Shown in pieces: positions 8,626 to 15,452 of a stretch of DNA of 48,648 bases. Origin of the DNA: Oscillospiraceae bacterium (GTDB lineage Bacteria > Bacillota > Clostridia > Oscillospirales > CAG-272). Numbering within the stretch: the first letter of the stretch is position 1; each line of letters begins with the position of its first letter. The notes beneath the pieces are model-generated. The model ran no database searches. It had not been told where the DNA came from and saw nothing but the letters and a program-made list of their open reading frames with translations. The DNA lies in assembly GCA_015063695.1 (NCBI GenBank), contig SVTQ01000015.1:1-48648 (forward strand), written 5' to 3'. The position numbers were made by a program, and so were the translations under genes.

Positions 8626-8666
8626 AAAGTAAAACACCCGAATTTCAAAGGAGAAATTCGGGTGTT
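8626..8666 (-). terminator. Intrinsic terminator of the isomerase gene
   Basis: A perfect 13 bp stem (8633-8645 and 8654-8666) with an 8-base loop is followed on the minus strand by TTACTTTT. It lies 31 bases after the stop codon of the isomerase gene and closes the propeller-isomerase operon. Confidence 0.85.
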
Positions 8667-8782
8667 ATCTTTAATTATTCAAAACGGGTGCTTTGAATTA
8701 CGCCCAGCTGATAGTACCGGGTTTGGGTTCCTTGATGATAAGTCTGTTAAGGAACTGACATGCCTTTTCAAGACCTTCATCG
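8627..8782. repeat. Right copy of the 156 bp direct repeat
   Basis: Partner of 103-258. This copy belongs to the intact isomerase gene (its last 28 codons) and its terminator, so it is probably the original. The repeat ends upstream of the gene at 8627 and inside the gene at about 8782. The pair brackets the Rhs gene, its partner gene and two further membrane-protein genes. Confidence 0.9.
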
Positions 8783-9666
8783 ATGGACATAAGGCTGTCT
8801 TCATGCTCGATGGACAGAACTCTGTCGTAGCCTACGAGACGGAGCTGAGAAATGAATTCTCTCCACCAGTCTTCGCCGTGGCCGTAACCAACGGTTCTGA
8901 ATACCCATGCTCTTTCCTTTTCCATTGTGTAATGCTTTGTATCAAGATTACCGATAGCGGGAGAGTTGATGGGATCGATCTTAGTATCCTTAGCGTGTAC
9001 GTGGTAGATAGCGTCGCCGAGGTAACGTACTACTGCTGCGGGCTCGCATCCCTGCCAGATAAGGTGAGAGGGGTCAAGGTTTGCGCCGATAACGGGACCG
9101 CAAGCTTCACGGAGTCTCATAAGTGTTTCGGGGTTGTATACGCAGAAGCCGGGGTGCATTTCAAATGCAAGGCGGGGAACGTTATGTTCTTCTGCGAACT
9201 TAGCCATTTCCTTCCAGTAAGGAATGAGCACTTCGTTCCACTGATAGTTGAGAACGTCTGTGAATTCGAAGGGCCATGAGCAGGTTGCCCAGTTAGGCAT
9301 CTTATCGCCGGGAGCACCGCCGGGACAGCCGGAGAATACTACGATGGTGTCAACACCTACCTTTTCTGCCATAAGGATAGCCTTACGGAGCTCGGAGTCG
9401 TAGTAAGCAGCTGTGCCTGCATCGGGATGTACGGGGTTACCGTGGCATGCGAATGCAGCGAGCTTGATATTGTACTTCTTGAAGGTGTCAAGGAATTCCT
9501 GACATGCAGCATCGTCGTTGAGAAGTACGTCGGGGTTACAATGTGCGTTTCCGGGGTAGCCGCCGCAGCCGATCTCTGCAGCTTCAACGCCCAGCTTGGA
9601 CAGCTTAGCAAGAGTTTCGTCAAGGCTCATGCCGCCGTAAAGGTTTGTAAGAACACTGAGTTTCAT
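8698..9666 (-). CDS. Sugar phosphate isomerase/epimerase (TIM barrel, xylose-isomerase-like)
   Basis: 322 residues, full length for the AP-endonuclease-2/xylose-isomerase-like barrel family. The metal-site pattern is present: Glu169 (FEMHPG), Asp198 and His201 (NLDPSH), His224 (HVHAKD) and Glu287 (SIEHED). Members interconvert sugars, inososes or sugar acids in the cytoplasm; the substrate cannot be read from the sequence. The start at 9666 has AAGGAG in front. The gene follows the Asp-box propeller gene after 39 bp and shares its promoter at 10900-10928, so both probably serve the same catabolic route. Its 3' end is duplicated at 103-258. Confidence 0.9.
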   Translation of the reverse strand: MKLSVLTNLYGGMSLDETLAKLSKLGVEAAEIGCGGYPGNAHCNPDVLLNDDAACQEFLDTFKKYNIKLAAFACHGNPVHPDAGTAAYYDSELRKAILMAEKVGVDTIVVFSGCPGGAPGDKMPNWATCSWPFEFTDVLNYQWNEVLIPYWKEMAKFAEEHNVPRLAFEMHPGFCVYNPETLMRLREACGPVIGANLDPSHLIWQGCEPAAVVRYLGDAIYHVHAKDTKIDPINSPAIGNLDTKHYTMEKERAWVFRTVGYGHGEDWWREFISQLRLVGYDRVLSIEHEDSLMSIDEGLEKACQFLNRLIIKEPKPGTISWA

Positions 9667-9705
9667 TTTTCTTTCTCCTTAGAGTATTTTTATCTTAAAA
9701 TTTAA

Positions 9706-10824
9706 TTATTCGCCGCCAAGTCTCCACTTTGTATAGAGAACGGATGTGAAGGGATCGTGCTCGTGGGACATGTAGTAAACTGTGAGAAGTGAGCCGTCGG
9801 AAAGCTCAACGGTTGCGGGATAACCGTGGTCGGGCGACTTGAATTCACTTCTGAGATCGTAGTCCTCTGTCCACGTTTCGCCTCCGTCGTAGGAAACGCA
9901 GGCTCTCTGTCCGCGGTCTTCCCTTCCGGGCTCGTTGGAGCGTCTGCGGCTGTAGCTGCAGATGATAGCTCCGCTGGAATGTACCATAAGGTGAGGCGGT
10001 GCGCCGTCAACCTCGAGGCACTTGGGTGTTGACCAGGTCTTACCCTTGTCGTCGGAATATGTAATATATACCGTGAAGTCGGGCTGAGTCTTTCTTTCAT
10101 GGATACGAACTGCGCCGAGAAGTCTTCCGTCGGGAAGCTCGATCATGTGAGGCTCGTGCATGTTATCGGAAACGATATCGTCTCCGGGAGGAACGGTACC
10201 TGTGTATTCCCATGTGTAACCGCCGTCCTTACTTGTGTAAACGCAGATGGGGTTGGGAGCAAGGTAATCGGGGTTCATGTACTTACCCATGTAAACGATG
10301 GAGCCGTCCTTAAGTGCAACGGGACCGTGGGGAGAGGTTACGGGAACTACCACCTTATCTGACCATGTTACACCGTAGTCGGTGGACATCTTAACGTAGC
10401 TTCTTGCAACGCCTTCGCCTTCGGGAAGGTAAGGCATACTGTTGGCAAAGCCGAGGGTAATCATCTTCTGACCTGTGCCGAACCAGTCGTAGGTCTGGAT
10501 ACCCGACCAGTCTGTGTCGGGGCGTTCATTGAACCATGAAGCGATCATGTTGCCGTCGCCCCACGCGTAGATGCCCGTGTCACGGTCATCAAGGTAAGTA
10601 TTGCTGAGGATCACGGGGGGAGTCCAGCTCTTGCCTTCGTCATAGCTTACGTACATACAGCTCTTGCCCACGGGGTCAACGTGGGACATACGAAATCCTG
10701 ATGCAGCCGCATAAAGAACGCCTCTCTTGTCCTTACATACGCTGGGCCAGCCGTGATAATTGAGATAAGATTCGTTGGTTCTGTGAACAACACCGTGTTC
10801 AACACGAGGTTTGATTTCTCTCAT
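9706..10824 (-). CDS. Asp-box (BNR) beta-propeller protein, sialidase-superfamily
   Basis: About 372 residues. Five Asp boxes of the form SxDxGxxW are visible (SYDEGKSW, STDYGVTW, SKDGGYTW, SDDKGKTW, SYDGGETW), spaced as in a six-bladed sialidase-type propeller. There is no signal peptide, so it is probably cytoplasmic. I start at 10824, not at the ATG six bases upstream, because AAGGAG is only one base from the first ATG but seven from the second. It forms an operon with the isomerase downstream, under a promoter with LacI-type operators. Likely a glycoside-acting enzyme; annotated relatives are often called exo-alpha-sialidase, but I cannot identify the full arginine triad, so the substrate is open. 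Confidence 0.82.
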   Translation of the reverse strand: MREIKPRVEHGVVHRTNESYLNYHGWPSVCKDKRGVLYAAASGFRMSHVDPVGKSCMYVSYDEGKSWTPPVILSNTYLDDRDTGIYAWGDGNMIASWFNERPDTDWSGIQTYDWFGTGQKMITLGFANSMPYLPEGEGVARSYVKMSTDYGVTWSDKVVVPVTSPHGPVALKDGSIVYMGKYMNPDYLAPNPICVYTSKDGGYTWEYTGTVPPGDDIVSDNMHEPHMIELPDGRLLGAVRIHERKTQPDFTVYITYSDDKGKTWSTPKCLEVDGAPPHLMVHSSGAIICSYSRRRSNEPGREDRGQRACVSYDGGETWTEDYDLRSEFKSPDHGYPATVELSDGSLLTVYYMSHEHDPFTSVLYTKWRLGGE

Positions 10825-10899
10825 GATCATTCTCCTTAAGGTGGACGGAATACTCTGTTCCGCCTTAATTCATTATTAATAAAAATTATATACGTTTAA

Positions 10900-10928
10900 A
10901 TTGTAGCATAGCAAAAACGATTTGTAAA
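10900..10928 (-). promoter_or_regulatory. Promoter of the propeller-isomerase operon
   Basis: On the minus strand TTTACA (10923-10928) and TACAAT (10900-10905) are separated by exactly 17 bases. Each box differs from consensus by one base. The start codon lies about 75 bases downstream. Confidence 0.75.
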
Positions 10929-10950
10929 CCTTTTCAGCGAAAACGGTTTC
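10912..10950. promoter_or_regulatory. Two LacI/CcpA-type operator dyads
   Basis: GAAAACGGTTTC at 10939-10950 and CAAAAACGATTTG at 10912-10924 both follow the A-rich/CG/T-rich dyad pattern bound by LacI-GalR family regulators, including cre sites. Their centres are 26 bases apart. One lies inside the promoter spacer and the other just upstream of the -35 box, an arrangement suited to repression. No LacI-family gene is in the window. Confidence 0.6.
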
Positions 10951-10956
10951 AAAAAG

Positions 10957-11670
10957 TTACGCATTTTCAGCCCCTGCAGAGAGCATTTTGGCGCCTCGCA
11001 GAAGCTCTTTCATGGAAAGCTCCGCCGCTTCCGTATATTTTCCGAGAGCTCTCGTTGCAGATGCAAAGGTACGGTAGCATTTTTCATCGGCACCGTGAAG
11101 GTCGCTTCCGAGGGCAACTATTCTTCCCTCCGAAAGCCATCTCATACTGTTTTTCTTATTGAAAAAGCCTGAAAATGCATCGGGATTGAGCTGAGCCTTC
11201 ACTCCGAGGGATAAAAGCTCTTCCACGTATTTCGGCTTATATCTGTCAACGTGCGCCATTACGGGAACAAGACCCATATCACGAATAGCTTCAATGGTCT
11301 CAAAGGTGGCGATGCTCCATTTTGTCATGGGCATTTCCAGAAGGATACAGTTCGTACCGTAGACCGTCAGCTTTTCAAGGCCTTCCATGCGCTCTATTCC
11401 GTCGCACACGAGGACCTCAGCTCCGAGAAACACGTCGGGATGCCCTTCTCTTATATTAGCCTTCAGAAGTCTCGCACATTCCGTTCGTCTTTCAAGAAAG
11501 GAGTCAACGTTATCCCTCTCGGGATAGAAATGAGGCGTTGCAACCACCCTTTTTATTCCGTAAGAAGCGATCAAATCAAGCTGTTTTACGCTGACTTCGA
11601 TTCCTCTTGAGCCGTGGTCTGCCCCCGGCAGGATATGAGAATGGAAATCCGTGGTAAGATTGCATTTCAT
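10957..11670 (-). CDS. cpsB: CpsB/YwqE-type PHP tyrosine-protein phosphatase
   Basis: About 237 residues. The start at 11670 is chosen because AAAGGGG lies eight bases upstream; the ATG at 11688 has none. The PHP motif I reads DFHSHILPGADHG, where the family usually has DDG, so one acidic residue is replaced by His. Other metal-site motifs are present (TPHF, AEV, AHVDRY, GSDLHG). Family members dephosphorylate the tyrosine tail of the CpsD/YwqD kinase and so tune capsule or exopolysaccharide export. The gene is 42 bp after the kinase gene and completes a CpsC-CpsD-CpsB set. Whether the His substitution alters activity is unknown. Confidence 0.85.
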   Translation of the reverse strand: MKCNLTTDFHSHILPGADHGSRGIEVSVKQLDLIASYGIKRVVATPHFYPERDNVDSFLERRTECARLLKANIREGHPDVFLGAEVLVCDGIERMEGLEKLTVYGTNCILLEMPMTKWSIATFETIEAIRDMGLVPVMAHVDRYKPKYVEELLSLGVKAQLNPDAFSGFFNKKNSMRWLSEGRIVALGSDLHGADEKCYRTFASATRALGKYTEAAELSMKELLRGAKMLSAGAENA

Positions 11671-11712
11671 TATTTTGTCCCCTTTCATAAAAGCGTTTCG
11701 GTAAAGCGGAAT

Positions 11713-12501
11713 TTAATACTCTGTATTATATCTGCCGTATCTGCCGTCGTATCTGCCGTATTTTCCGTACTTGCCGTACTTGGCATACTTTCCGTACTTA
11801 CCGTACTTGCCGTATTTGCCGCCGTACTTGCCGTACTTACCGCCCGTCTTGGGATTTACGTCATTGAGGATAAAGCCGATGATGTTCGCATCCGTCTGCT
11901 CCATAAGTGCTACGGAGTGGCGGAGGCTTCGGTCATCATCCATTCCCGAGCGGACTACGAATACGTAACCTGTTACAACGTCGGAAAGAACGGTTGCATC
12001 GGTTACGAGACCGATGGGGGGGAGGTCGATAAATATTACGTCAAAATGGTTTTTAAGGAATTCGATAAACTTGCCCATTCTCTCGGAAGCGAGAAGCTCC
12101 GTAGGGTTGGGAGGTGTACCGCCTGCGGTGATTATCTGCAGGTTTTCATAGGAGGTTCTTCTCAGACATCTGTCCACTGCATTGTCGCTTCCTGCAAGGA
12201 GCTCACTTATGCCAAAGCCCCTCTCCATGCCGAATGCCTTATGGATAACGGAGTTTCTCAGGTCACAGTCAATGAGAAGCACCTTTTTATTAAGCTGTGC
12301 AAAGGATATAGCTAAATTTGATATGATAAGGCTCTTACCCGAGTTTGCAAAGCTGCTGGTGATACCGTAAACGGGACATGCGTCACCCTTTGATGTGTAG
12401 AACATGTTTGTTCTGAGCGCTCTGAAAGCCTCGTTCATCGCAAAGGGGGAGCGGTCGCTGAGAAGCTTACCTTCGTAATTCTTTTCAAACATTTCAGCCA
12501 T
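11713..12501 (-). CDS. cpsD: CpsD/CapB-type bacterial tyrosine kinase with KYG-repeat tail
   Basis: 262 residues. Walker A is SFANSGKS (about 50-57; usual GxGKST shape relaxed to NSGKSL), Walker A' is LLIDCDLR (75-82) and Walker B is FIDLPP (157-162). The protein autophosphorylates C-terminal tyrosines and, with CpsC, controls polysaccharide polymerisation at the membrane. The last 42 residues are almost pure K/G/Y repeats with 13 tyrosines, much more regular than the usual tyrosine cluster. The start codon overlaps the stop of cpsC by one base (TAATG), so the two are translationally coupled. Confidence 0.92.
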   Translation of the reverse strand: MAEMFEKNYEGKLLSDRSPFAMNEAFRALRTNMFYTSKGDACPVYGITSSFANSGKSLIISNLAISFAQLNKKVLLIDCDLRNSVIHKAFGMERGFGISELLAGSDNAVDRCLRRTSYENLQIITAGGTPPNPTELLASERMGKFIEFLKNHFDVIFIDLPPIGLVTDATVLSDVVTGYVFVVRSGMDDDRSLRHSVALMEQTDANIIGFILNDVNPKTGGKYGKYGGKYGKYGKYGKYAKYGKYGKYGRYDGRYGRYNTEY

Positions 12502-13235
12502 TATTTCTTATCCCCTTTCTTCGGTTTTGCTTTAGCTTTTCCTTTGTCGGCGGCATCGGGAAGAACGATTGCGGGAATAACTCCGATAATGGGATATCTG
12601 AACTGACCTTCGATATCTTCCTCATCGTAGATGGTAACGTCGAGGGTCTCCGCAAGGAAGAATGAAACAAAGGATATTACCGCGCCTGCGAAAAAGCCGA
12701 TAATAACGTTGCGGCTGAGACCCGTATCGTTGGGCTCTTCCGCCATCTTGGGGGAGTCAATTATCTTAACACTACCCGCTTCAACGACGCGCACGATCTC
12801 CTTGGGAGCAACCTCAACTATTGCGTTGGCAATGTTGAGAGCAACCTCGGGATCGGGGTCTGTTACGGTTACGGAAAAAGCTTCCGTTCCGTCGAGAGAT
12901 GCGGCTTTCAGAATTCTTCTGATCTCTTTGGGAGTATAGTCAACTCCCGCCATCTGAGCCACCTGCTCAAGTGCGGAATCACTTTCGATGATAACTATAT
13001 AAGTATCAACAAGGCTTTTTGCAACGGTCAGGTCTGCCTGTGTGATATAAGTCTTCTGGTCTTGTGTAGAGTTGACGTAAAGTTTTGCTGTGGATGAGTA
13101 TTTGGGCTCAATAAAGAGAAAACTAAAAACACCCATCAGAATTGCGGCAAGAATGCCGATGGAAAATATCCACACAAGATTTTTGCGGACGATGCCGAAA
13201 AACTGCTCGGGATTTATTTCTCGTCTTTTTTCCAT
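12501..13235 (-). CDS. cpsC: CpsC/Wzz-type polysaccharide copolymerase (kinase activator)
   Basis: 244 residues. It has two membrane helices (about 18-41 and 177-199) around an outside domain, the layout of the CapA/CpsC chain-length regulators of Gram-positive bacteria. The short cytoplasmic C-terminus activates the partner kinase in known systems; here it is Lys-rich (KGKAKAKPKKGDKK). AAGGAG precedes the start at 13235. It is first in the CpsC-CpsD-CpsB set. The polysaccharide synthesis genes it should serve are not in the window. Confidence 0.88.
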   Translation of the reverse strand: MEKRREINPEQFFGIVRKNLVWIFSIGILAAILMGVFSFLFIEPKYSSTAKLYVNSTQDQKTYITQADLTVAKSLVDTYIVIIESDSALEQVAQMAGVDYTPKEIRRILKAASLDGTEAFSVTVTDPDPEVALNIANAIVEVAPKEIVRVVEAGSVKIIDSPKMAEEPNDTGLSRNVIIGFFAGAVISFVSFFLAETLDVTIYDEEDIEGQFRYPIIGVIPAIVLPDAADKGKAKAKPKKGDKK

Positions 13236-13275
13236 TACCTGCTCCTTAGTTCACAGATATTTTATAGCTATTCTT

Positions 13276-13310
13276 CCCCGAGGGACAGGGATAAAAACGC
13301 GCCCCTCGGG
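13276..13310. terminator. Hairpin between kinase gene and cpsC
   Basis: CCCGAGGG and its complement form a stem of at least 8 bp around a loop of about 17 bases. No T-run follows on the minus strand, so it may attenuate transcription or stabilise mRNA ends but not be a complete terminator. Confidence 0.4.
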
Positions 13311-13323
13311 AAATATATAATTC

Positions 13324-14421
13324 TTACAGATACTTTCTTGCGATAGCTTCCATTTCGGGCATCTTCGCATCCATATCCGCGATGAGCTTGAGCTGGTTTC
13401 TCGCTCTGTCAAGGTTATGTGTGGGATAGTGGATCTTGAAGTACGTGTCACCGTTCAGGTAGTCGCCGAGGAAACGGACACCCGTTTCAAAGGTCATAAG
13501 GTATGCGCCCATGGGAAGACCGAGGACTTCCGCCTCTGTCATCGTGGGTCTCAGCTCTTCAAGGAAGCCCTTGATGAATATCTCGAAGAGTTCGAGGTCC
13601 ATGTATACCTTATCAAGGTCAGTTTCGTCTTCTCTTGCGCTGGATGCTCCGAATCTTATCGCATCGCCGAAGTCATAGAGAAGGCTGCCGGGCATAACCG
13701 TATCAAGGTCGATAACGCAAACGCCGTCGCCTGTCTTTTCATCGAGAAGAACGTTATTGAGCTTTGTATCGTTGTGAGTTACGCAGAGCTTTATCTCACC
13801 GGATGCAATTCTGTCAAGAATATAGGAGCACTTATCCTTCTTGGAGAGAGCAAATTCGATAAGATCTTTTACCTCTGCGGCACGGCCCATCTTATCCTCT
13901 TCAACCGCTTTCTTGAAGTCGTTGTAACGGCTTACGGAGTTGTGGAAGTTGGGAATTGTCTCATGGAGAGTTTCTGCAGGGTAATCTGCAAGCTGTGTGA
14001 AGAAATGACCGAATGCGAGAGCAGACTTATAGAAAGTGTTCTTGTCTGCTTCGTTGAGCGAAACAACGCCGTCGATAAAGAGATATGCTCTCCAGTATCC
14101 GCCTTCTTCGTCGATAAAGTACTTGTCGCCGCTCTTTGTAAGAATTATCTTACGGACTTCGCGGTCGGGGTCGCCGCCGTCGGCGATGACCTTTTTCTTA
14201 ACGTGTTCGCAAACGCCGTAAATATTATCCATAAGACCTTCGGGGTCCTTGAAGATATTGGTGTTTACTCTCTGCAGTATATACTGTGTATCCGTATCCT
14301 TGCACTGTACGAAAAACGTATCGTTGATGTGACCTGCGTTGCAACGGCAGAAAGATACGGGCTCGCTTGCGAGATCAAATTCGGCAGCAGCCGTCATAAC
14401 AAACTTTTCAGCTTCAGACAT
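13324..14421 (-). CDS. NahK-like sugar kinase (APH-fold phosphotransferase)
   Basis: About 365 residues, close to the size of bifidobacterial N-acetylhexosamine 1-kinase. The catalytic loop motif HNDTKLNN (His216, Asp218, Asn223) and the metal site DLDTVMPG (Asp238, Asp240) match that family. NahK phosphorylates GlcNAc or GalNAc at C1 in salvage of host glycans, and this is the likely role; other APH-fold sugar or choline kinases are possible. The start at 14421 has GGAGG seven bases upstream, while the longer frame to 14460 has none. A strong promoter precedes it at 14474-14502. It is 88 bp upstream of cpsC and may feed activated amino sugars to polysaccharide synthesis. Confidence 0.8.
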   Translation of the reverse strand: MSEAEKFVMTAAAEFDLASEPVSFCRCNAGHINDTFFVQCKDTDTQYILQRVNTNIFKDPEGLMDNIYGVCEHVKKKVIADGGDPDREVRKIILTKSGDKYFIDEEGGYWRAYLFIDGVVSLNEADKNTFYKSALAFGHFFTQLADYPAETLHETIPNFHNSVSRYNDFKKAVEEDKMGRAAEVKDLIEFALSKKDKCSYILDRIASGEIKLCVTHNDTKLNNVLLDEKTGDGVCVIDLDTVMPGSLLYDFGDAIRFGASSAREDETDLDKVYMDLELFEIFIKGFLEELRPTMTEAEVLGLPMGAYLMTFETGVRFLGDYLNGDTYFKIHYPTHNLDRARNQLKLIADMDAKMPEMEAIARKYL

Positions 14422-14473
14422 AATAATCCTCCAAAAATGCGTCCGACTTTGTCGGTACATAAATATTCATTTT

Positions 14474-14502
14474 ATTTTACAACATCACCGCAAAAATGTC
14501 AA
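14474..14502 (-). promoter_or_regulatory. Promoter of the NahK-like kinase gene
   Basis: TTGACA (minus strand, 14497-14502) and TAAAAT (14474-14479) are 17 bases apart. The leader holds a small hairpin, CCGAC-AAA-GTCGG (14443-14455), just before the ribosome site. Confidence 0.8.
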
Positions 14503-14577
14503 GCGCAAGCTTCGTAAAGCCAGCTTTTAATTTTATTTTTTATATTATAAACGGCGCAAAATGGAAAAAATAGCGTA

Positions 14578-14606
14578 TTGACAGAAACTTTTCAATATGA
14601 TACTCT
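14578..14606 (+). promoter_or_regulatory. Promoter of the lipoprotein gene at 14687
   Basis: A perfect TTGACA (14578-14583) is followed after 17 bases by TACTCT with a TG extension (TGATACTCT). The -10 box is weak, the extension may compensate. The 80-base leader holds a CCGCT-GA-AGCGG hairpin and ends with AAGGAG. Confidence 0.5.
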
Positions 14607-14686
14607 ATTCCTGCGGGGCATCCGAAAGATCCCCTATGGATCCGCTGAAGCGGAAATACATTTTTCTTTAATAAGGAGAACAAAAA

Positions 14687-15361
14687 ATGAAAAAAATTCT
14701 CGCTCTTCTCATAGCAACACTTATGGTATTCGCACTCGTTGCTTGCGCAAAGGACGACACAAACGCACCTGCAGAAGGTAACGACGTTCAGAATGAAGCT
14801 GAAAACAACGAGGCAGAAAACAACGAAGCAGATACAAACGATGCAAGCGCAGACAGCGAAGCTGACACAAACGCTTCCGAAAACAACGCTGCAGCTGACG
14901 GCGCAGTAAAGGTCCTCTCCGACATCTGGGCGAACTTTGCAGAAGATCAGAAGTTCGCAATCGGCGGCGGTGACGCAAGCAACATGACAATGGACGTTCC
15001 CGGCAAGTACGACATCACTCTCACGGAAGATATGGACGTTGCTCTCGGTCTCCCTGCAGCACAGGCGGCAAACATTGACGACGCGGCTTCTCTCGTTCAC
15101 ATGATGAACGGTAACATGTTCACAGGCGCAGCTTACCACCTCACAGAGGGTACGGATGCAACCGCTTTCGCAAACGCATTCAAGACAAACCTTGACGGCA
15201 GACAGTGGATGTGCGGCAGACCCGAAGCTCTTATCGCTGTAAGCTTCGACGGCTACGTTATCACAGCTTTCGGTTCTCAGATGAACATTGATAACTTCAA
15301 GGCAGCGGCTCTCAAGCTTGAAGGTGCTGCTCTCCTCATCGAAGAAGCAATTACCGAGTAA
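14687..15361 (+). CDS. Lipoprotein of unknown function with Asn/Glu-rich linker
   Basis: 224 residues. A signal peptide with lipobox LVAC (Cys20) anchors it to the outer face of the membrane. Residues 22-72 are a low-complexity linker of NNEAENNEAD type, followed by a globular domain of about 150 residues that I do not recognise. AAGGAG lies 8 bases before the start. It has its own promoter and stands just upstream of the MBOAT-DHHW pair. That placement suggests an envelope role, but a hairpin at 15391-15417 may separate the transcripts. Confidence 0.8.
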   Translation: MKKILALLIATLMVFALVACAKDDTNAPAEGNDVQNEAENNEAENNEADTNDASADSEADTNASENNAAADGAVKVLSDIWANFAEDQKFAIGGGDASNMTMDVPGKYDITLTEDMDVALGLPAAQAANIDDAASLVHMMNGNMFTGAAYHLTEGTDATAFANAFKTNLDGRQWMCGRPEALIAVSFDGYVITAFGSQMNIDNFKAAALKLEGAALLIEEAITE

Positions 15362-15390
15362 TCACAGGCTGAACTGAAGAATAAATTGTT

Positions 15391-15424
15391 GGGTGCGGTG
15401 GTCTTTCTACCGCACCTATAATTT
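15391..15424 (+). terminator. Hairpin after the lipoprotein gene
   Basis: GGTGCGGT (15392-15399) pairs with ACCGCACC (15409-15416) around a 9-base loop, followed by TATAATTT. The T-run is weak, so partial read-through into the MBOAT gene is likely. Confidence 0.55.
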
Positions 15425-15452
15425 AAAACGCTATTTTAACGAGGATATATAA

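Noticed and set aside
103..8782. Rhs locus as a complete integrative element or prophage
   Set aside because: No integrase, relaxase, replication or phage gene lies between the direct repeats; only passive-island status can be supported.
13417..14517. 366-codon plus-strand frame opposite the NahK-like kinase
   Set aside because: Mirror frame of a gene with clear catalytic motifs; starts without a ribosome site.
14422..14686. Riboswitch in the divergent leader region
   Set aside because: Only short simple hairpins are present; no conserved core of a known class was recognised.
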